From positions 2,294,001 through 2,358,000 of the forward strand of contig NZ_CP021435.1 of assembly GCF_002549795.1 (NCBI RefSeq): a stretch of 64,000 bases of DNA. The letters run 5' to 3'. Below are positions 25,476 through 34,779 of this stretch, in pieces; position 1 is the stretch's first letter; every line of letters begins with the position of its first letter. The DNA is from Halomonas beimenensis. Its GTDB lineage: Bacteria; Pseudomonadota; Gammaproteobacteria; Pseudomonadales; Halomonadaceae. The translations under genes were made by a program, and so were the position numbers. The notes below the pieces were generated by a model. It was not told where the DNA came from, did no database searches, and was given only the letters and a program-made list of their open reading frames with translations.

Positions 25476-26690
25476 TCACTCGAACAGGCCGCCCAGCAGG
25501 TTGGTGAAGAAGCGCTGGATCTTGTCGAACAGCCGCTTGAAGAAGCCGCCCTCCTCGATGGCCTCCAGCGCCAGCAGCGGGCGCTCGCCGACCACTTCGT
25601 CCCCCAGGCGGACCTGCATTCGCCCGACCTGCTCGCCGGCGGCGATGGGGGCGGTGAGATCGGCGCGGATGTCGAGCTTGGCGGTGAGCTCCTGCTGACG
25701 GTCCCGCGGCACGGTCATGAACACCTCGCGATCCACGCCGACCCGGAGCTCGTTCTTGTCGCCGCCCCAGACGCGCGGACGGTTCAGCACGGCCCCCTGG
25801 TCGTAGAGCTTGAGGGTCTCGTAGTAGCGAAAGCCGTAGCTCAGCAGCTTCTGGGTTTCCTGGGCCCGGGCCTCCTCGGAGCCGGTGCCCATGACCACCG
25901 AGATCAGGCGCATGTCGTCGCGCTCGGCGGAAGCGACCAGGCAATAGCCGGCGTCCTCGGTCCAGCCGGTCTTGAGGCCATCCACGCTGGCGTCGCGCCA
26001 CAGCAGGCGGTTGCGGTTGGGCTGCTCGATGCCGGCGTAGGTGAAGTGCTTCTGCTCGTAGATCCGATAGTGCTCGGGATAGTCCTCAATGATGTGCCGA
26101 GACAGCAGCGCCAGGTCCCGGGCCGTGGAATAGTGATTCTCGTCGGGCAATCCGGTGGGGTTGACGAAGTGCGTGTTGGCCATGCCCAGGCGAGCGGCAT
26201 GCTGGTTCATGATGTCGGCGAAGGGCCCGGTACCGCCGGCCAGGTACTCGGCCATGGCGACGCTGGCGTCATTGCCCGAGACGATGACGATGCCACGCAG
26301 CAGCTCGCTGACCGGCACCTGCTCGCCGACCTCGATGAACATCTTCGACCCCCCGGTGCGCCAGGCCTTCTCGCTGACCGGCACCAGGTCGTCCGGCGCG
26401 ATATTGCCGCTGTTGAGCTCGCGCTCGACCAGGTAGGCGGTCATCAGCTTGGTCAGGCTGGCCGGCGGCAGTCGCTCGTCGGGATTGTGCTGTGCCAGGA
26501 CTCGCCCGCTGTGGGCATCCATCAGGATCCAGGAGCTGGCGGCCAGCCGTGGGGGGGCCGGAATCATGCTCTGGGCCTGGGGCCCCTGGGGTTGAGGTGT
26601 CTGGGCCAGGACAGGGGTCGCGACCAGCGACAGGCAGAGCATCAGGACCGGCAGCAGCCGGCGGAATCGAAGCGAACGCAGCACTTTCAT
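25476..26690 (-). CDS. dacA: D-alanyl-D-alanine carboxypeptidase (PBP5 family)
   Basis: A penicillin-binding protein that trims terminal D-Ala from peptidoglycan pentapeptides at the periplasmic face of the inner membrane. It has a signal peptide (RRLLPVLMLCLSLVATPVLA), the SxxK motif (ASLTKLMT), the SxN motif (VSGNDAS) and KTG (GLKTGWTEDAGYC). These are followed by a PBP5 C-terminal domain and an amphipathic C-terminal helix (FFKRLFDKIQRFFTNLLGGLF) that anchors it to the membrane. ATG at 26690 gives the signal peptide directly; 26750 is the longest alternative. It lies in the mrdAB cluster. Confidence 0.96.
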   Translation of the reverse strand: MKVLRSLRFRRLLPVLMLCLSLVATPVLAQTPQPQGPQAQSMIPAPPRLAASSWILMDAHSGRVLAQHNPDERLPPASLTKLMTAYLVERELNSGNIAPDDLVPVSEKAWRTGGSKMFIEVGEQVPVSELLRGIVIVSGNDASVAMAEYLAGGTGPFADIMNQHAARLGMANTHFVNPTGLPDENHYSTARDLALLSRHIIEDYPEHYRIYEQKHFTYAGIEQPNRNRLLWRDASVDGLKTGWTEDAGYCLVASAERDDMRLISVVMGTGSEEARAQETQKLLSYGFRYYETLKLYDQGAVLNRPRVWGGDKNELRVGVDREVFMTVPRDRQQELTAKLDIRADLTAPIAAGEQVGRMQVRLGDEVVGERPLLALEAIEEGGFFKRLFDKIQRFFTNLLGGLFE

Positions 26691-26746
26691 GGAGGCTAGT
26701 CTCTCGGGGTACATCGGGGATTCAGCAAACTCGCCAGGGCACCGTC

Positions 26747-27652
26747 TCACTCGGCACCCTCGACGACGAAGGCCTCGTCGAAGCCGGCACGGCGCAGTTC
26801 GCCGCGCACCGGATCGACCTGATCACGGCTCGCCAGCGGGCCCACCTGGACGCGGTACAGGCCGGCCTCGCCGGTCACCCGGACCGGGCGGGTCAGCGAC
26901 GCCTGCAGCCGGGCCCGCAGAACGCCGGCGCGCTCGGCGGATCCCAGTGCCGCCACCTGCAGATAGACGGCACCGGGATCGACCGGAGGCGGCGAGGCGG
27001 GTTCGGCGCCGGAGGAGGCGACCTCGGCGGCGGACGAGGACGCGACCGCTTCCGGCCGTCGCCGCTCGGCCAGCCAGGCCTCGGGGTCGATGGCCTCGAC
27101 CCGCACCCGGCCGGTGCCGCTCTCCAGGAGCCCCAGTCGCGCCGCGGCGGCGTAGGAGAGATCGATCTCCCGCTCGCTGTGGAAGGGCCCGCGATCGTTG
27201 ACTCGCACGATCACCGAACGGCCGTTGTCGAGATGGGTGACTCGGGCGTAGGTCGGCAGGGGCAGGTTGCGATGGGCGGCGCTCATCTTGTACATGTCGT
27301 AGATCTCGCCGTTGGAGGTCGCATAGCCGTGGAACTTCCTGCCGTACCAGGAGGCGATGCCGCGGCGATCGTAACCGCTGGCATCGTCGAGCACATGGTA
27401 GGTCTTGCCCCACACCTGGTAGGTCGGGCGATTCCCCGCCCGGGAGGGGGGTTCCACGCGCGGCACGGCGTCGGGCACCCGGCTGACGTCCGGGGGTTCT
27501 TCGGGATAGGCATCGCTGCTCAGCGCATAGCGCTCCCCTTCCCCGCCGCCGGCCGCGTCGTCGCCATCGGTCGTGGCAGGGGGAACGCCCCCGCCGCCGG
27601 CGCAGCCGGCCAGCCAGAGCATCGCCAGTAGCCAGATCCACCAGGGTCTCAT
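26747..27652 (-). CDS. rlpA: Septal ring lytic transglycosylase RlpA family lipoprotein
   Basis: A 301-residue lipoprotein: signal with lipobox LAGC (Cys17). It has a central double-psi beta-barrel domain (IASWYGRKFHGYATSNGEIYDMYKMSAAH; VRVNDRGPFHSEREIDLSYAAAARLGL) with the catalytic-type Asp and His residues, and a C-terminal SPOR domain (YLQVAALGSAERAGVLRARL). The SPOR domain binds denuded septal glycan. RlpA cleaves naked glycan strands in Pseudomonas; the same role is inferred here. Its ATG overlaps the mltB stop (ATGA). Confidence 0.94.
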   Translation of the reverse strand: MRPWWIWLLAMLWLAGCAGGGGVPPATTDGDDAAGGGEGERYALSSDAYPEEPPDVSRVPDAVPRVEPPSRAGNRPTYQVWGKTYHVLDDASGYDRRGIASWYGRKFHGYATSNGEIYDMYKMSAAHRNLPLPTYARVTHLDNGRSVIVRVNDRGPFHSEREIDLSYAAAARLGLLESGTGRVRVEAIDPEAWLAERRRPEAVASSSAAEVASSGAEPASPPPVDPGAVYLQVAALGSAERAGVLRARLQASLTRPVRVTGEAGLYRVQVGPLASRDQVDPVRGELRRAGFDEAFVVEGAE

Positions 27653-28707
27653 GGGCGCTCCTCCGGGGCGGTGTCGATCGAGGTGAGCCAGTCGGGGCCC
27701 TGGCCGCGCGCCGTGGCGATGGCCTCGGCGAGCTCGGTGACGGCCATCGCGTACAGATAGCTGTGGTTGTAGCGGGTAATGGCGTAGAAGTTGTCGCGGC
27801 CGAGCCGATAGCGGATGGCCCCGTCGGCGAGCTCGAGGGCCAGCGGCATCACCCGGGTATCCGCCGGCAGCTCGGCGCGTGGCACGATCCCGGCATCGTG
27901 CAGGTCGGATACCGTCAGGCGCGGGGGACGCGCCTCGTTGAAGGCGATACCGCCGGGCGGCGTGGCCGGCCCCTTGGCCTCGTGATAGATCGGCGCGCCG
28001 GGAGCCCAGCGATGCTCGGCGAGGTAGTGGGCGATGCTGCCGATGGCGTCCACCGGATCGGTCCAGAGGTTACGGCGACCATCGCCGTCGAAGTCCACGG
28101 CATAGGCGCGATAGCTGGTGGGGATGAACTGCGGGTAGCCCATGGCGCCGGCATAGGACCCCTCCAGGTTCTCCGGCGCCATCCCCTGCGCGAAGGCGAT
28201 CTCCAGGAAGGCGGCCAGTTCGCCGCGAAAGAACTCGCCGCGGCGGGGGTGATGGAAGGCCAGGGTCGACAGCGAATCGAGCACCCGATGATCGCCGGTC
28301 ACCTCGCCATAGCGGGTCTCGACCCCCAGGATGGCGGCGATGATCTCGGCGGGCACGCCGTACTCCGCCTCGGCCCGGGCGAAGGCATCCCCATGGGTCT
28401 CGATGAAGGCCGCCCCCTGGGCGATGCGTTCCTCCCCCAGGAAGATGTCGCGGTACTCGTGCCAGACCAGGCGATGCTCGGCGGCCCCGGACATGGCATC
28501 GAGCACCTCCTGCCGGAACTCGGCCCGAGTCAGGGCCTGTTCCAGCCAGTCGCGGTCGACCCCACGGCCGGCGACGTCATCGACCAGGGCCTTGACGTCG
28601 CCGTGTCTCGGATCGAAATCCGCCGCCGGGCAGGCGGCCGAGGCCAGGGCCAGCAGCCCGCCCAGTACCAGGGCTCGTGTCCGGCGTCCCTGAGTCGTCA
28701 CCGTCAT
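27649..28707 (-). CDS. mltB: Lytic murein transglycosylase B
   Basis: A 352-residue lytic transglycosylase (SLT_2 fold) that cleaves glycan strands with 1,6-anhydro product formation. Seen are a signal peptide (TRALVLGGLLALASAA), the catalytic Glu in AAILGVETRYGEVTG, and the AMGYPQFIPTSYRAYAVDFDGDGRRNLW block typical of MltB. A Cys follows the signal region (AACPAAD), but the lipobox is poor, so lipidation is uncertain. ATG at 28707 has GGGAG upstream; an ATG at 28728 is also possible. Coupled to rlpA. Confidence 0.95.
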   Translation of the reverse strand: MTVTTQGRRTRALVLGGLLALASAACPAADFDPRHGDVKALVDDVAGRGVDRDWLEQALTRAEFRQEVLDAMSGAAEHRLVWHEYRDIFLGEERIAQGAAFIETHGDAFARAEAEYGVPAEIIAAILGVETRYGEVTGDHRVLDSLSTLAFHHPRRGEFFRGELAAFLEIAFAQGMAPENLEGSYAGAMGYPQFIPTSYRAYAVDFDGDGRRNLWTDPVDAIGSIAHYLAEHRWAPGAPIYHEAKGPATPPGGIAFNEARPPRLTVSDLHDAGIVPRAELPADTRVMPLALELADGAIRYRLGRDNFYAITRYNHSYLYAMAVTELAEAIATARGQGPDWLTSIDTAPEERP

Positions 28708-28740
28708 CCCGTTCTCTCCCTGAGCCATCTTGCCTGCTCG

Positions 28741-29901
28741 CTAACGGGGGAGCAGGCGGCGGTGCGAATGGATGGCCATGAGAATACCGAAACCGGCCAG
28801 CAAGGTCACGCTGGAGGTGCCGCCATAGCTGACCAGGGGCAACGGCACCCCGACCACCGGCAGGATGCCGCTGACCATCCCCACGTTGACGAACACGTAG
28901 ATGAAGAAGGTCAGGATGATGCTGCCGGCGAGCAGCCGCCCGAAGGTCTCCTGAGCGGCACCGGCCAGCCACAGGCCGCGGCAGACGATCAGCAGGTAGA
29001 GCGCCAGGAACGCCAGCATCCCCACCAGGCCGAATTCCTCGCCGAGCACGGCGACGATGAAGTCGGTGTGGCGCTCGGGCAGGAACTCCAGCTGGGACTG
29101 GGTCCCCTGCAGCCAGCCCTTGCCCCACAGCCCGCCGCTGCCGATGGCGGTGGTCGACTGGATGATGTTCCAGCCCGCCCCCAGGGGATCGCTCTCCGGG
29201 TCGAGGAAGGTCAGCACGCGCTGGCGCTGGTAGTCGTGCATGTTCATCCACAGCAGCGGCAAGGCCGAGGCCGCCAACGCCCCGAGCAGCAGGATGATCC
29301 GCCAGGAAAGCCCGGCCAGCAGGATCACGAAGACCGCGGCCATGGCCACCAGCAGCGAGGTGCCGAGGTCGGGCTGGCGGGCGATGAGCAGCACCGGCGC
29401 CCCGATCAGCACCGCGCAGACCCCGAGATCACGCCAGCGAGGCGGCAATTCCCGCCGGCACAGCCAGGCCGACACCATCATCGGCACGGCCAGCTTCATC
29501 ATCTCCGACGGCTGGAAGCGCACCACCCCCGGGATCACCAGCCAGCGCTGGGCGCCCATGCCCATGTCGCCCATCACCTCCACCGCCACCAGCATGGCCA
29601 GGCCGACCAGGTAGGCCGGCAACGCCCAGCGCAGCAGGGTCGCGGGGGAGAACTGGGCGATGATCAGCATGCCGGTCAGGGCGACCCCGAAGCGCACCCC
29701 CTGCGCGATCACCACCTCGAGGCGCTGGCCGCTGGCGCTGTAGAGCACCACCAGGCCGGAGAGCATCAGGACCAGCAGCATGGCCAGCAGCCAGGGATCC
29801 AGATGGATGCGCTCCCACAGGCTGCGCTTGCGAGAGATGCCGCTCTGGGGCGGCTTGACCGGGTAGGCCCGCCGGCCGGGCACGAGATCGATCATCGGCA
29901 T
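28741..29901 (-). CDS. rodA: Rod shape-determining peptidoglycan polymerase RodA
   Basis: A 386-residue SEDS-family polytopic membrane protein, the glycosyltransferase of the elongasome. It has about ten hydrophobic segments. Conserved blocks are FQPSEMMKLA, RQPDLGTSLLV (with the catalytic-type Asp), LPERHTDFIVAVLGEEFG, and LPVVGVPLPLVSYGGTSSVTLL near the C-terminus. It begins one base after the mrdA stop, with GGAGG inside mrdA. Works as a pair with PBP2 encoded just upstream. Confidence 0.98.
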   Translation of the reverse strand: MPMIDLVPGRRAYPVKPPQSGISRKRSLWERIHLDPWLLAMLLVLMLSGLVVLYSASGQRLEVVIAQGVRFGVALTGMLIIAQFSPATLLRWALPAYLVGLAMLVAVEVMGDMGMGAQRWLVIPGVVRFQPSEMMKLAVPMMVSAWLCRRELPPRWRDLGVCAVLIGAPVLLIARQPDLGTSLLVAMAAVFVILLAGLSWRIILLLGALAASALPLLWMNMHDYQRQRVLTFLDPESDPLGAGWNIIQSTTAIGSGGLWGKGWLQGTQSQLEFLPERHTDFIVAVLGEEFGLVGMLAFLALYLLIVCRGLWLAGAAQETFGRLLAGSIILTFFIYVFVNVGMVSGILPVVGVPLPLVSYGGTSSVTLLAGFGILMAIHSHRRLLPR

Positions 29902-29902
29902 C

Positions 29903-31798
29903 CTAGCCGCCCTCCTCCTCGGACGCGTCTTGCCGGGCCGCGAGCGCCTCGCCGTCCTGGCGCTCCAGCAGCCAGAAGTCGGTCATGGCCCGCGCCAGGC
30001 CGGCCGTCTGGCTGCTGCCGCCCCCGGCGTTCTCGACGATCACCGAGACGGCGATCTGGGGATTGTCCACCGGCGCGAAGGCCATGAAGAGGGCGTGGTC
30101 GCGCAGCCGCTCCTGGAGCTCCTCGGCGTCGTATTTCTCGTCCTGCCCGAGGGAGAACACCTGGGCGGTGCCGGACTTGCCGGCCATGCGGTACTCGAGT
30201 CCCGCGCCCGACCGCCGGGCGGTCCCCTCGCGACCGGAGAGCACCTTCTCCATGCCCGAATAGACGCGCTCCCACCACACGGGATTGTCCAGCTCGATAT
30301 CCGGCGGCGTGTCGGGCAGCTCGGTGGGCACCGGGGCGTCCCCGATCTCCAGCGCCAGCCGCGGCTGCACCCAGTCGCCTCGATTGGCCAGCACGGCCGT
30401 GGCGGTGGCGAGCTGCAGCGGGGTGATCTGCAGGTAGCCCTGCCCGATGCCCACCGAGAGCGTCTCGCCGGGATACCAGGGCTGGTTGAAACGCGCCCGC
30501 TTCCAGTCCCGGGACGGCAGCAGGGCCGAACTCTCGCCGGCGACATCGGCGGCCACCCGCTGACCGAAGCCGAAGCGTGACAGGCTGTCATGGATCCGGT
30601 CGATGCCCAGGTCATGGGCCAGCGAGTAGAAGTAGGTGTTGTTGGACACCGCCAGCGCCCGCTCCAGGTCCACGCGGCCGTGCCCCCAGCGCAGCCAGTT
30701 GCGGTAGCGGCGCGAATCGTTGGGCAGTTGATAGTAGCCGGGATCGTAGATCACCTCGTCGGGGGTGATCTCGCCCTCCTTGAGGCCGGTGATCGCCATG
30801 AACGGCTTGATCGTCGAGCCCGCGGGATAGCTGCCGCGGATGGCGCGGTTGAACAGCGGCAGGTCGATGTCATCCTGCAGCGCCCGGTAGGATGCCACGT
30901 CGATCCCGGTGACGAACTGATTGGTGTCGAAGCCGGGCACCGAGGCCATCGCCAGGATCTCGCCGGTCTGGGGAGCGACCGCCACGATCGCGCCGCGTCG
31001 CCCGTCGAGCAGCTCCACGGCCAGGCGCTGCAGCTCGTGATCCAGGGTCAGGGTCAGGGTCTCGCCGGGGATCGGGTCGGTGCGCCCCAGCTCGCGCAGC
31101 ACCCGCCCCCGGGCATTGGTCTCCACCTTGCGCAGGCCGGCCTGGCCGTGCAGGACGTCCTCGTAGAACCGCTCCACCCCGGTCTTGCCGATGAAGTGCG
31201 TCCCGGCATAGTCGCCGGCGTCCAGGTCCTCGAGCTCCTCGGCGTTGATCCGGCCGACATAGCCGAGCACATGGGACATCACCTCGGCGTCGGGGTAGTA
31301 GCGCAGCAACTGGGCCTGCACCTCGACCCCCGGCAGCCGGTGGCGATTCACCGCCAGCCGGGCGATCTGCTCCTCGTCGAGGTCGCTCATCAGCAGCGCC
31401 GGCTGGAAGGGGCGCTGACGCTGCCGGGAACGCTCGCGGAAGGCCTGCTGCTTGTCCTCGGGCAACTCGAGGAGCTCCACGAGCAAGGCCAGCGTCTCGT
31501 CCAGGTCATCGACCCGTTCGCGCACCAGGGTCAGGTTGTAGGTCGGCCGGTTCTCGGCCAGCAACACCCCGTTGCGGTCATAGATCAGCCCCCGGGTCGG
31601 GGGCAGCGGCTCCACGCGGACCCGGTTCTTCTCGGACCGGGTGCTGTAGACCTCGTGCTGGACGATCTGCAGGTAGGCCAGGCGGCCCGCCAGCAGCCCG
31701 GTCAGAGCCAGGACCACGACGATCGCCAGCAAGGCGCGCAGGCGGAAGACGCGAAGCTCCTGTTCGGGGTTCTTCAGGGTGTCGCGGGGCGGACGCAT
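29903..31798 (-). CDS. mrdA: Penicillin-binding protein 2 (elongasome transpeptidase)
   Basis: A 631-residue class B PBP, the cell-elongation DD-transpeptidase. An N-terminal membrane anchor (LRALLAIVVVLALTGLLAGRLAYLQ) is followed by the PBP dimerisation domain (RGLIYDRNGVLLAENRPTY) and the transpeptidase domain with SxxK (AGSTIKPFMA), SxN (SNNTYFY) and KSGTAQV motifs, all intact. Length matches E. coli PBP2 (633). It sits between rlmH and rodA in the usual order. Confidence 0.98.
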   Translation of the reverse strand: MRPPRDTLKNPEQELRVFRLRALLAIVVVLALTGLLAGRLAYLQIVQHEVYSTRSEKNRVRVEPLPPTRGLIYDRNGVLLAENRPTYNLTLVRERVDDLDETLALLVELLELPEDKQQAFRERSRQRQRPFQPALLMSDLDEEQIARLAVNRHRLPGVEVQAQLLRYYPDAEVMSHVLGYVGRINAEELEDLDAGDYAGTHFIGKTGVERFYEDVLHGQAGLRKVETNARGRVLRELGRTDPIPGETLTLTLDHELQRLAVELLDGRRGAIVAVAPQTGEILAMASVPGFDTNQFVTGIDVASYRALQDDIDLPLFNRAIRGSYPAGSTIKPFMAITGLKEGEITPDEVIYDPGYYQLPNDSRRYRNWLRWGHGRVDLERALAVSNNTYFYSLAHDLGIDRIHDSLSRFGFGQRVAADVAGESSALLPSRDWKRARFNQPWYPGETLSVGIGQGYLQITPLQLATATAVLANRGDWVQPRLALEIGDAPVPTELPDTPPDIELDNPVWWERVYSGMEKVLSGREGTARRSGAGLEYRMAGKSGTAQVFSLGQDEKYDAEELQERLRDHALFMAFAPVDNPQIAVSVIVENAGGGSSQTAGLARAMTDFWLLERQDGEALAARQDASEEEGG

Positions 31799-31820
31799 GC
31801 TAGGCGATGACCTCGAGCGC

Positions 31821-32288
31821 TCAGCGATGGTAGGGGTGGCCGACCATCAGGGTCCAGGCCCGGTAGAGCTGTTCGGCAAGCAGGATGCGCACCAGGGGGT
31901 GCGGCAGGGTCAGCGGCGACAGCGACCAGTGCTGGTCGGCGCTCGCCGACAGGCTCGGGTCCAGGCCATCGGGGCCGCCGACCGGCAGGGCCACGTCGCG
32001 CCCTTCCAGTCGCCAGTCTTCGGCCTGGCGGGCCAGCTGCTCGGTGCTCCAGGCCTTGCCGCCCACTTCCAGGGCCACCAGGTGCTCGTCGCCCCTGAGG
32101 CGGGCCCGGATGCGCTCGGCCTCCTGGCTCACCGCCCGTCGGGTGTCGGCGTTCTTGCCTCGCGCCCCGGGCGCGATCTCCTCGACCTCCAGGGGGAAGT
32201 CCCGGGGCAGGCGCTTGCGATACTCCTCCACGCCCCGGGTCACCCAGTCCGGCATCCGGGTGCCGACGGCCAGCAGCCGGACCCTCAT
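31821..32288 (-). CDS. rlmH: 23S rRNA pseudouridine-1915 N3-methyltransferase
   Basis: A 155-residue SPOUT methyltransferase, the same length as E. coli RlmH, that methylates pseudouridine 1915 of 23S rRNA on 70S ribosomes. Blocks: MRVRLLAVGTRMPDWV, LEVGGKAWSTEQLA, LPVGGPDGLDP (SAM knot), LPHPLVRILLAEQLYRAW and terminal GHPYHR. The ATG at 32288 overlaps the rsfS stop (ATGA). Confidence 0.97.
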   Translation of the reverse strand: MRVRLLAVGTRMPDWVTRGVEEYRKRLPRDFPLEVEEIAPGARGKNADTRRAVSQEAERIRARLRGDEHLVALEVGGKAWSTEQLARQAEDWRLEGRDVALPVGGPDGLDPSLSASADQHWSLSPLTLPHPLVRILLAEQLYRAWTLMVGHPYHR

Positions 32289-32653
32289 GAGGCGCCGTGC
32301 GCCTCTTCCTCCAGGGCGACGCCGTCGGTGGGCAGGTCCGCCCACAGCCGCTCCAGGTCGTAGAGCTCCCGGGTCTCGGGCAGCATGATATGGACAACCA
32401 GATCGCCCAGGTCCACCAGCACCCAGTCGGCGCCGGCCTCTCCCTCGACCCCCAGCGGCGGCACGCCCTGCTCCTTGGCCGCCTGGATCACCTTGTCGGA
32501 CAGCGCCGCCAGATGGCGATTGGAGGTGCCGCTGGCCACCACCATCAGGTCGGTCACGCTGGTCAGCCGGGACACGTCCAGGACGGCGATGTCCCGGGCC
32601 TTGAGCTCCTCCAGTGCGTCCAGCACCAGAGTCTTGAGTGCGTCGATGTGCAT
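32285..32653 (-). CDS. rsfS: Ribosomal silencing factor RsfS
   Basis: A 122-residue RsfS (Iojap) protein that binds uL14 on the 50S subunit and blocks subunit joining in starvation. Visible: ALEELKARDIAVLDVSRLTSVTDLMVVASGTSNRHL and GEAGADWVLVDLGDLVVHIMLPETRELYDLERLW, the family signatures. Coupled with rlmH by an ATGA overlap. A promoter-like sequence lies 45-75 bases upstream. Confidence 0.97.
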   Translation of the reverse strand: MHIDALKTLVLDALEELKARDIAVLDVSRLTSVTDLMVVASGTSNRHLAALSDKVIQAAKEQGVPPLGVEGEAGADWVLVDLGDLVVHIMLPETRELYDLERLWADLPTDGVALEEEAHGAS

Positions 32654-32697
32654 ACCCTTCGTATCAGCCCCTCTCAGCGGGAAGTGGTCATAGTCCT

Positions 32698-32726
32698 ATT
32701 GTACCGACTCGAGAGCGGGCTGGCAG
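32698..32726 (-). promoter_or_regulatory. Predicted promoter upstream of rsfS
   Basis: On the minus strand a good -10 box TACAAT (32698-32703) is preceded after 17 bases by CTGCCA (32721-32726), a weak -35. It would start transcription of rsfS-rlmH-mrdA-rodA and the genes beyond, independent of proA-nadD. Confidence 0.45.
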
Positions 32727-32739
32727 TGTCCGGCGACAC

Positions 32740-33399
32740 CTATTGACGATAGAGGCCGTGATCGAGGATCCGGGCCTCCACCGCCTCGGGCAGCAGATAG
32801 CGCACGCTCCGGCCCTCGGCCAGGCGGCGGCGCAACTCGGTGGCCGAGATCGCCATGCGCGACGGCAGGCGCAGGCGCAGCAGCCCCCCGGAGGGCGCGG
32901 CCATCAAGGCCGCCACGGCATCGACCTCCCGCCCCGCCACCAGGGCGGCCAGGGCGTCGGGCAGCGGCGCCTCGTGATCCGGCCGATCGATCACCACCAG
33001 ATGGGCCAGCTCGAACAGCCGCGAAGGAGCATGCCACTCGGCCAGGCGCAGGAAGGCATCATGGCCGAGCGCCATCACCAGCCTGGCCTCGGGGCCGTAT
33101 TCCCGGCGCAGCTCGGCCAGGGTGTCGGCGCTGTAGGAGGGGCCGTCGCGACGCAGCTCTCGGGGGTCGGCGACCAGTCCCGGGGTATCGCCGATGCCCA
33201 GGCGCAGCAGGGTCAGGCGCTCCTCGGGAGTGACCCGGGGCTCGCCACGCAGCGGCGGCTTGGCGGCCGGAATCATGTGGACCCGGTCGAGCCCCAGGGC
33301 CTCGTGAAGCTCCACGGCACTGCGCAGATGCCCCAGGTGGACGGGATCGAAGGTGCCGCCCAGCATGGCGACACGGGGCGCGCTCGAGGTCTCGCTCAC
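32740..33399 (-). CDS. nadD: Nicotinate-nucleotide adenylyltransferase
   Basis: A 219-residue nucleotidyltransferase of NAD biosynthesis making deamido-NAD from nicotinate mononucleotide and ATP. The phosphate-binding [12 protein letters not shown] motif and the C-terminal [10 protein letters not shown] motif are both visible. The likely start is a GTG at 33399 that overlaps the proA stop (GTGA). An ATG at 33366 would start right at MLGGTFDP, which seems short. The reading frame stays open much further upstream, but that part is antisense-free shadow of proA. Confidence 0.95.
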   Translation of the reverse strand: MSETSSAPRVAMLGGTFDPVHLGHLRSAVELHEALGLDRVHMIPAAKPPLRGEPRVTPEERLTLLRLGIGDTPGLVADPRELRRDGPSYSADTLAELRREYGPEARLVMALGHDAFLRLAEWHAPSRLFELAHLVVIDRPDHEAPLPDALAALVAGREVDAVAALMAAPSGGLLRLRLPSRMAISATELRRRLAEGRSVRYLLPEAVEARILDHGLYRQ

Positions 33400-34688
33400 C
33401 GGCGGATCTGCCCGTCGCCGAGCACCACGTACTTGCGGGTGGTCAGCCCCTCCAGCCCCACCGGCCCTCGGACATGCAGGCGGTCGGTGGAGATGCCGAT
33501 CTCGGCGCCCAGCCCGTACTCGAAGCCGTCGGCGAAGCGGGTGGAGGCGTTGACCATCACCGAGCTGGAGTCGACCTCGGCCAGGAAGCGTCGCGCCAGG
33601 CCGTAGTGCTCGGTGACGATGGCGTCGGTGTGCCGCGAGCTGTACCGCTCGATATGCGCCATGGCGGCGTCGATGCCGTCGACCACGCGGAGCGCCAGCA
33701 CCGGCGCCAGGTACTCCGCCGCCCAGTCCGCCTCCGTGGCGACGGCGATGTCGGGCAGGATCGTCCGGGTACGCTCGCAGCCGCGCAGCTCGACGCCATG
33801 CGCCGCGTAGGCCTCGGCCAGCCGGGGCAACAGGGACTCGGCGACGGGCGCGTCCACCAGCAGCGTTTCCATGGTGTTGCAGGTGCCGTAGCGTTGGGTC
33901 TTGGCGTTGACGGCGATGGCCAGGGCCTTGTCCGGGTCGGCGGTGGCATCCAGGTAGACATGACAGACGCCGTCGAGGTGCTTGATCACCGGCACGCTGG
34001 CGTCGCGGCTGATCCGCTCGATCAGCGACTTGCCACCGCGCGGGATGATCACGTCCACGTACTCCGGCATGTCGATCAGTCGCCCCACGGCAGCACGATC
34101 GGTGGTCGCCACGACCTGGACGGCGCCCTCGGGCAGGCCGGCTCGCTCGAGGCCGGCCCGGATGCAGGCGGCGATGGCCGCATTCGACTCGCGCGCCTCG
34201 GAGCCGCCCCGCAGGACGGCCGCATTGCCGGACTTGAGGCACAGGCTGGCCGCTTCCATGGTGACGTTGGGCCGCGATTCGTAGATGATGCCGATCACGC
34301 CCAGCGGCACACGCATCTGGCCGACCTGAATGCCGCTCGGCCGTGAGCGCAGGCCATCGATCTCGCCCACGGGGTCGGGCAGGGCCGCGACCTGGTGCAG
34401 GCCTTCGATCATGGCGTCCAGGCGAGCGTCGTCCAGCGCCAGGCGATCGAGCAGCGCGGCGTCGAGACCGCCCGCGCGGCCACGCTCCAGGTCCTTGGCA
34501 TTGGCCGCCAGCACCTCGCCGCGCGCCTGGTCGAGGTGCGCCGCCATGGCCAGCAGGGCGGCGTTCTTGGCCGCGGTATCGACACGCCGCATGCGGCCGG
34601 CGGCGGCCCGGGCCTGCTCGCCCAGGCGCACCATGTAGGCGTCGACGTCGGCGATTTCGTGTTCGGAGTGGGAGGCGTGAGCTGTCAT
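33396..34688 (-). CDS. proA: Gamma-glutamyl phosphate reductase
   Basis: A 430-residue aldehyde dehydrogenase-like enzyme of proline biosynthesis reducing gamma-glutamyl phosphate with NADPH. The catalytic Cys is in [12 protein letters not shown]; other family blocks are [41 protein letters not shown] and [23 protein letters not shown]. Length is close to E. coli ProA (417). It is the first gene of the long minus-strand cluster and overlaps nadD. The proB kinase gene is not adjacent. Confidence 0.98.
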   Translation of the reverse strand: MTAHASHSEHEIADVDAYMVRLGEQARAAAGRMRRVDTAAKNAALLAMAAHLDQARGEVLAANAKDLERGRAGGLDAALLDRLALDDARLDAMIEGLHQVAALPDPVGEIDGLRSRPSGIQVGQMRVPLGVIGIIYESRPNVTMEAASLCLKSGNAAVLRGGSEARESNAAIAACIRAGLERAGLPEGAVQVVATTDRAAVGRLIDMPEYVDVIIPRGGKSLIERISRDASVPVIKHLDGVCHVYLDATADPDKALAIAVNAKTQRYGTCNTMETLLVDAPVAESLLPRLAEAYAAHGVELRGCERTRTILPDIAVATEADWAAEYLAPVLALRVVDGIDAAMAHIERYSSRHTDAIVTEHYGLARRFLAEVDSSSVMVNASTRFADGFEYGLGAEIGISTDRLHVRGPVGLEGLTTRKYVVLGDGQIRR

Positions 34689-34779
34689 GCCGTAGAGTGT
34701 CTCCTGAAGGGGGTCCGCAGCGTCAGCGGCCGCGACCCAGGCTCGAGTCGAATCGGGAAGGAGCCCATACTAAGTCACC

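Noticed and set aside
27763..30087. A 774-codon open frame on the plus strand opposite mltB-rodA
   Set aside because: Gln/His-rich antisense translation of two well-recognised genes.
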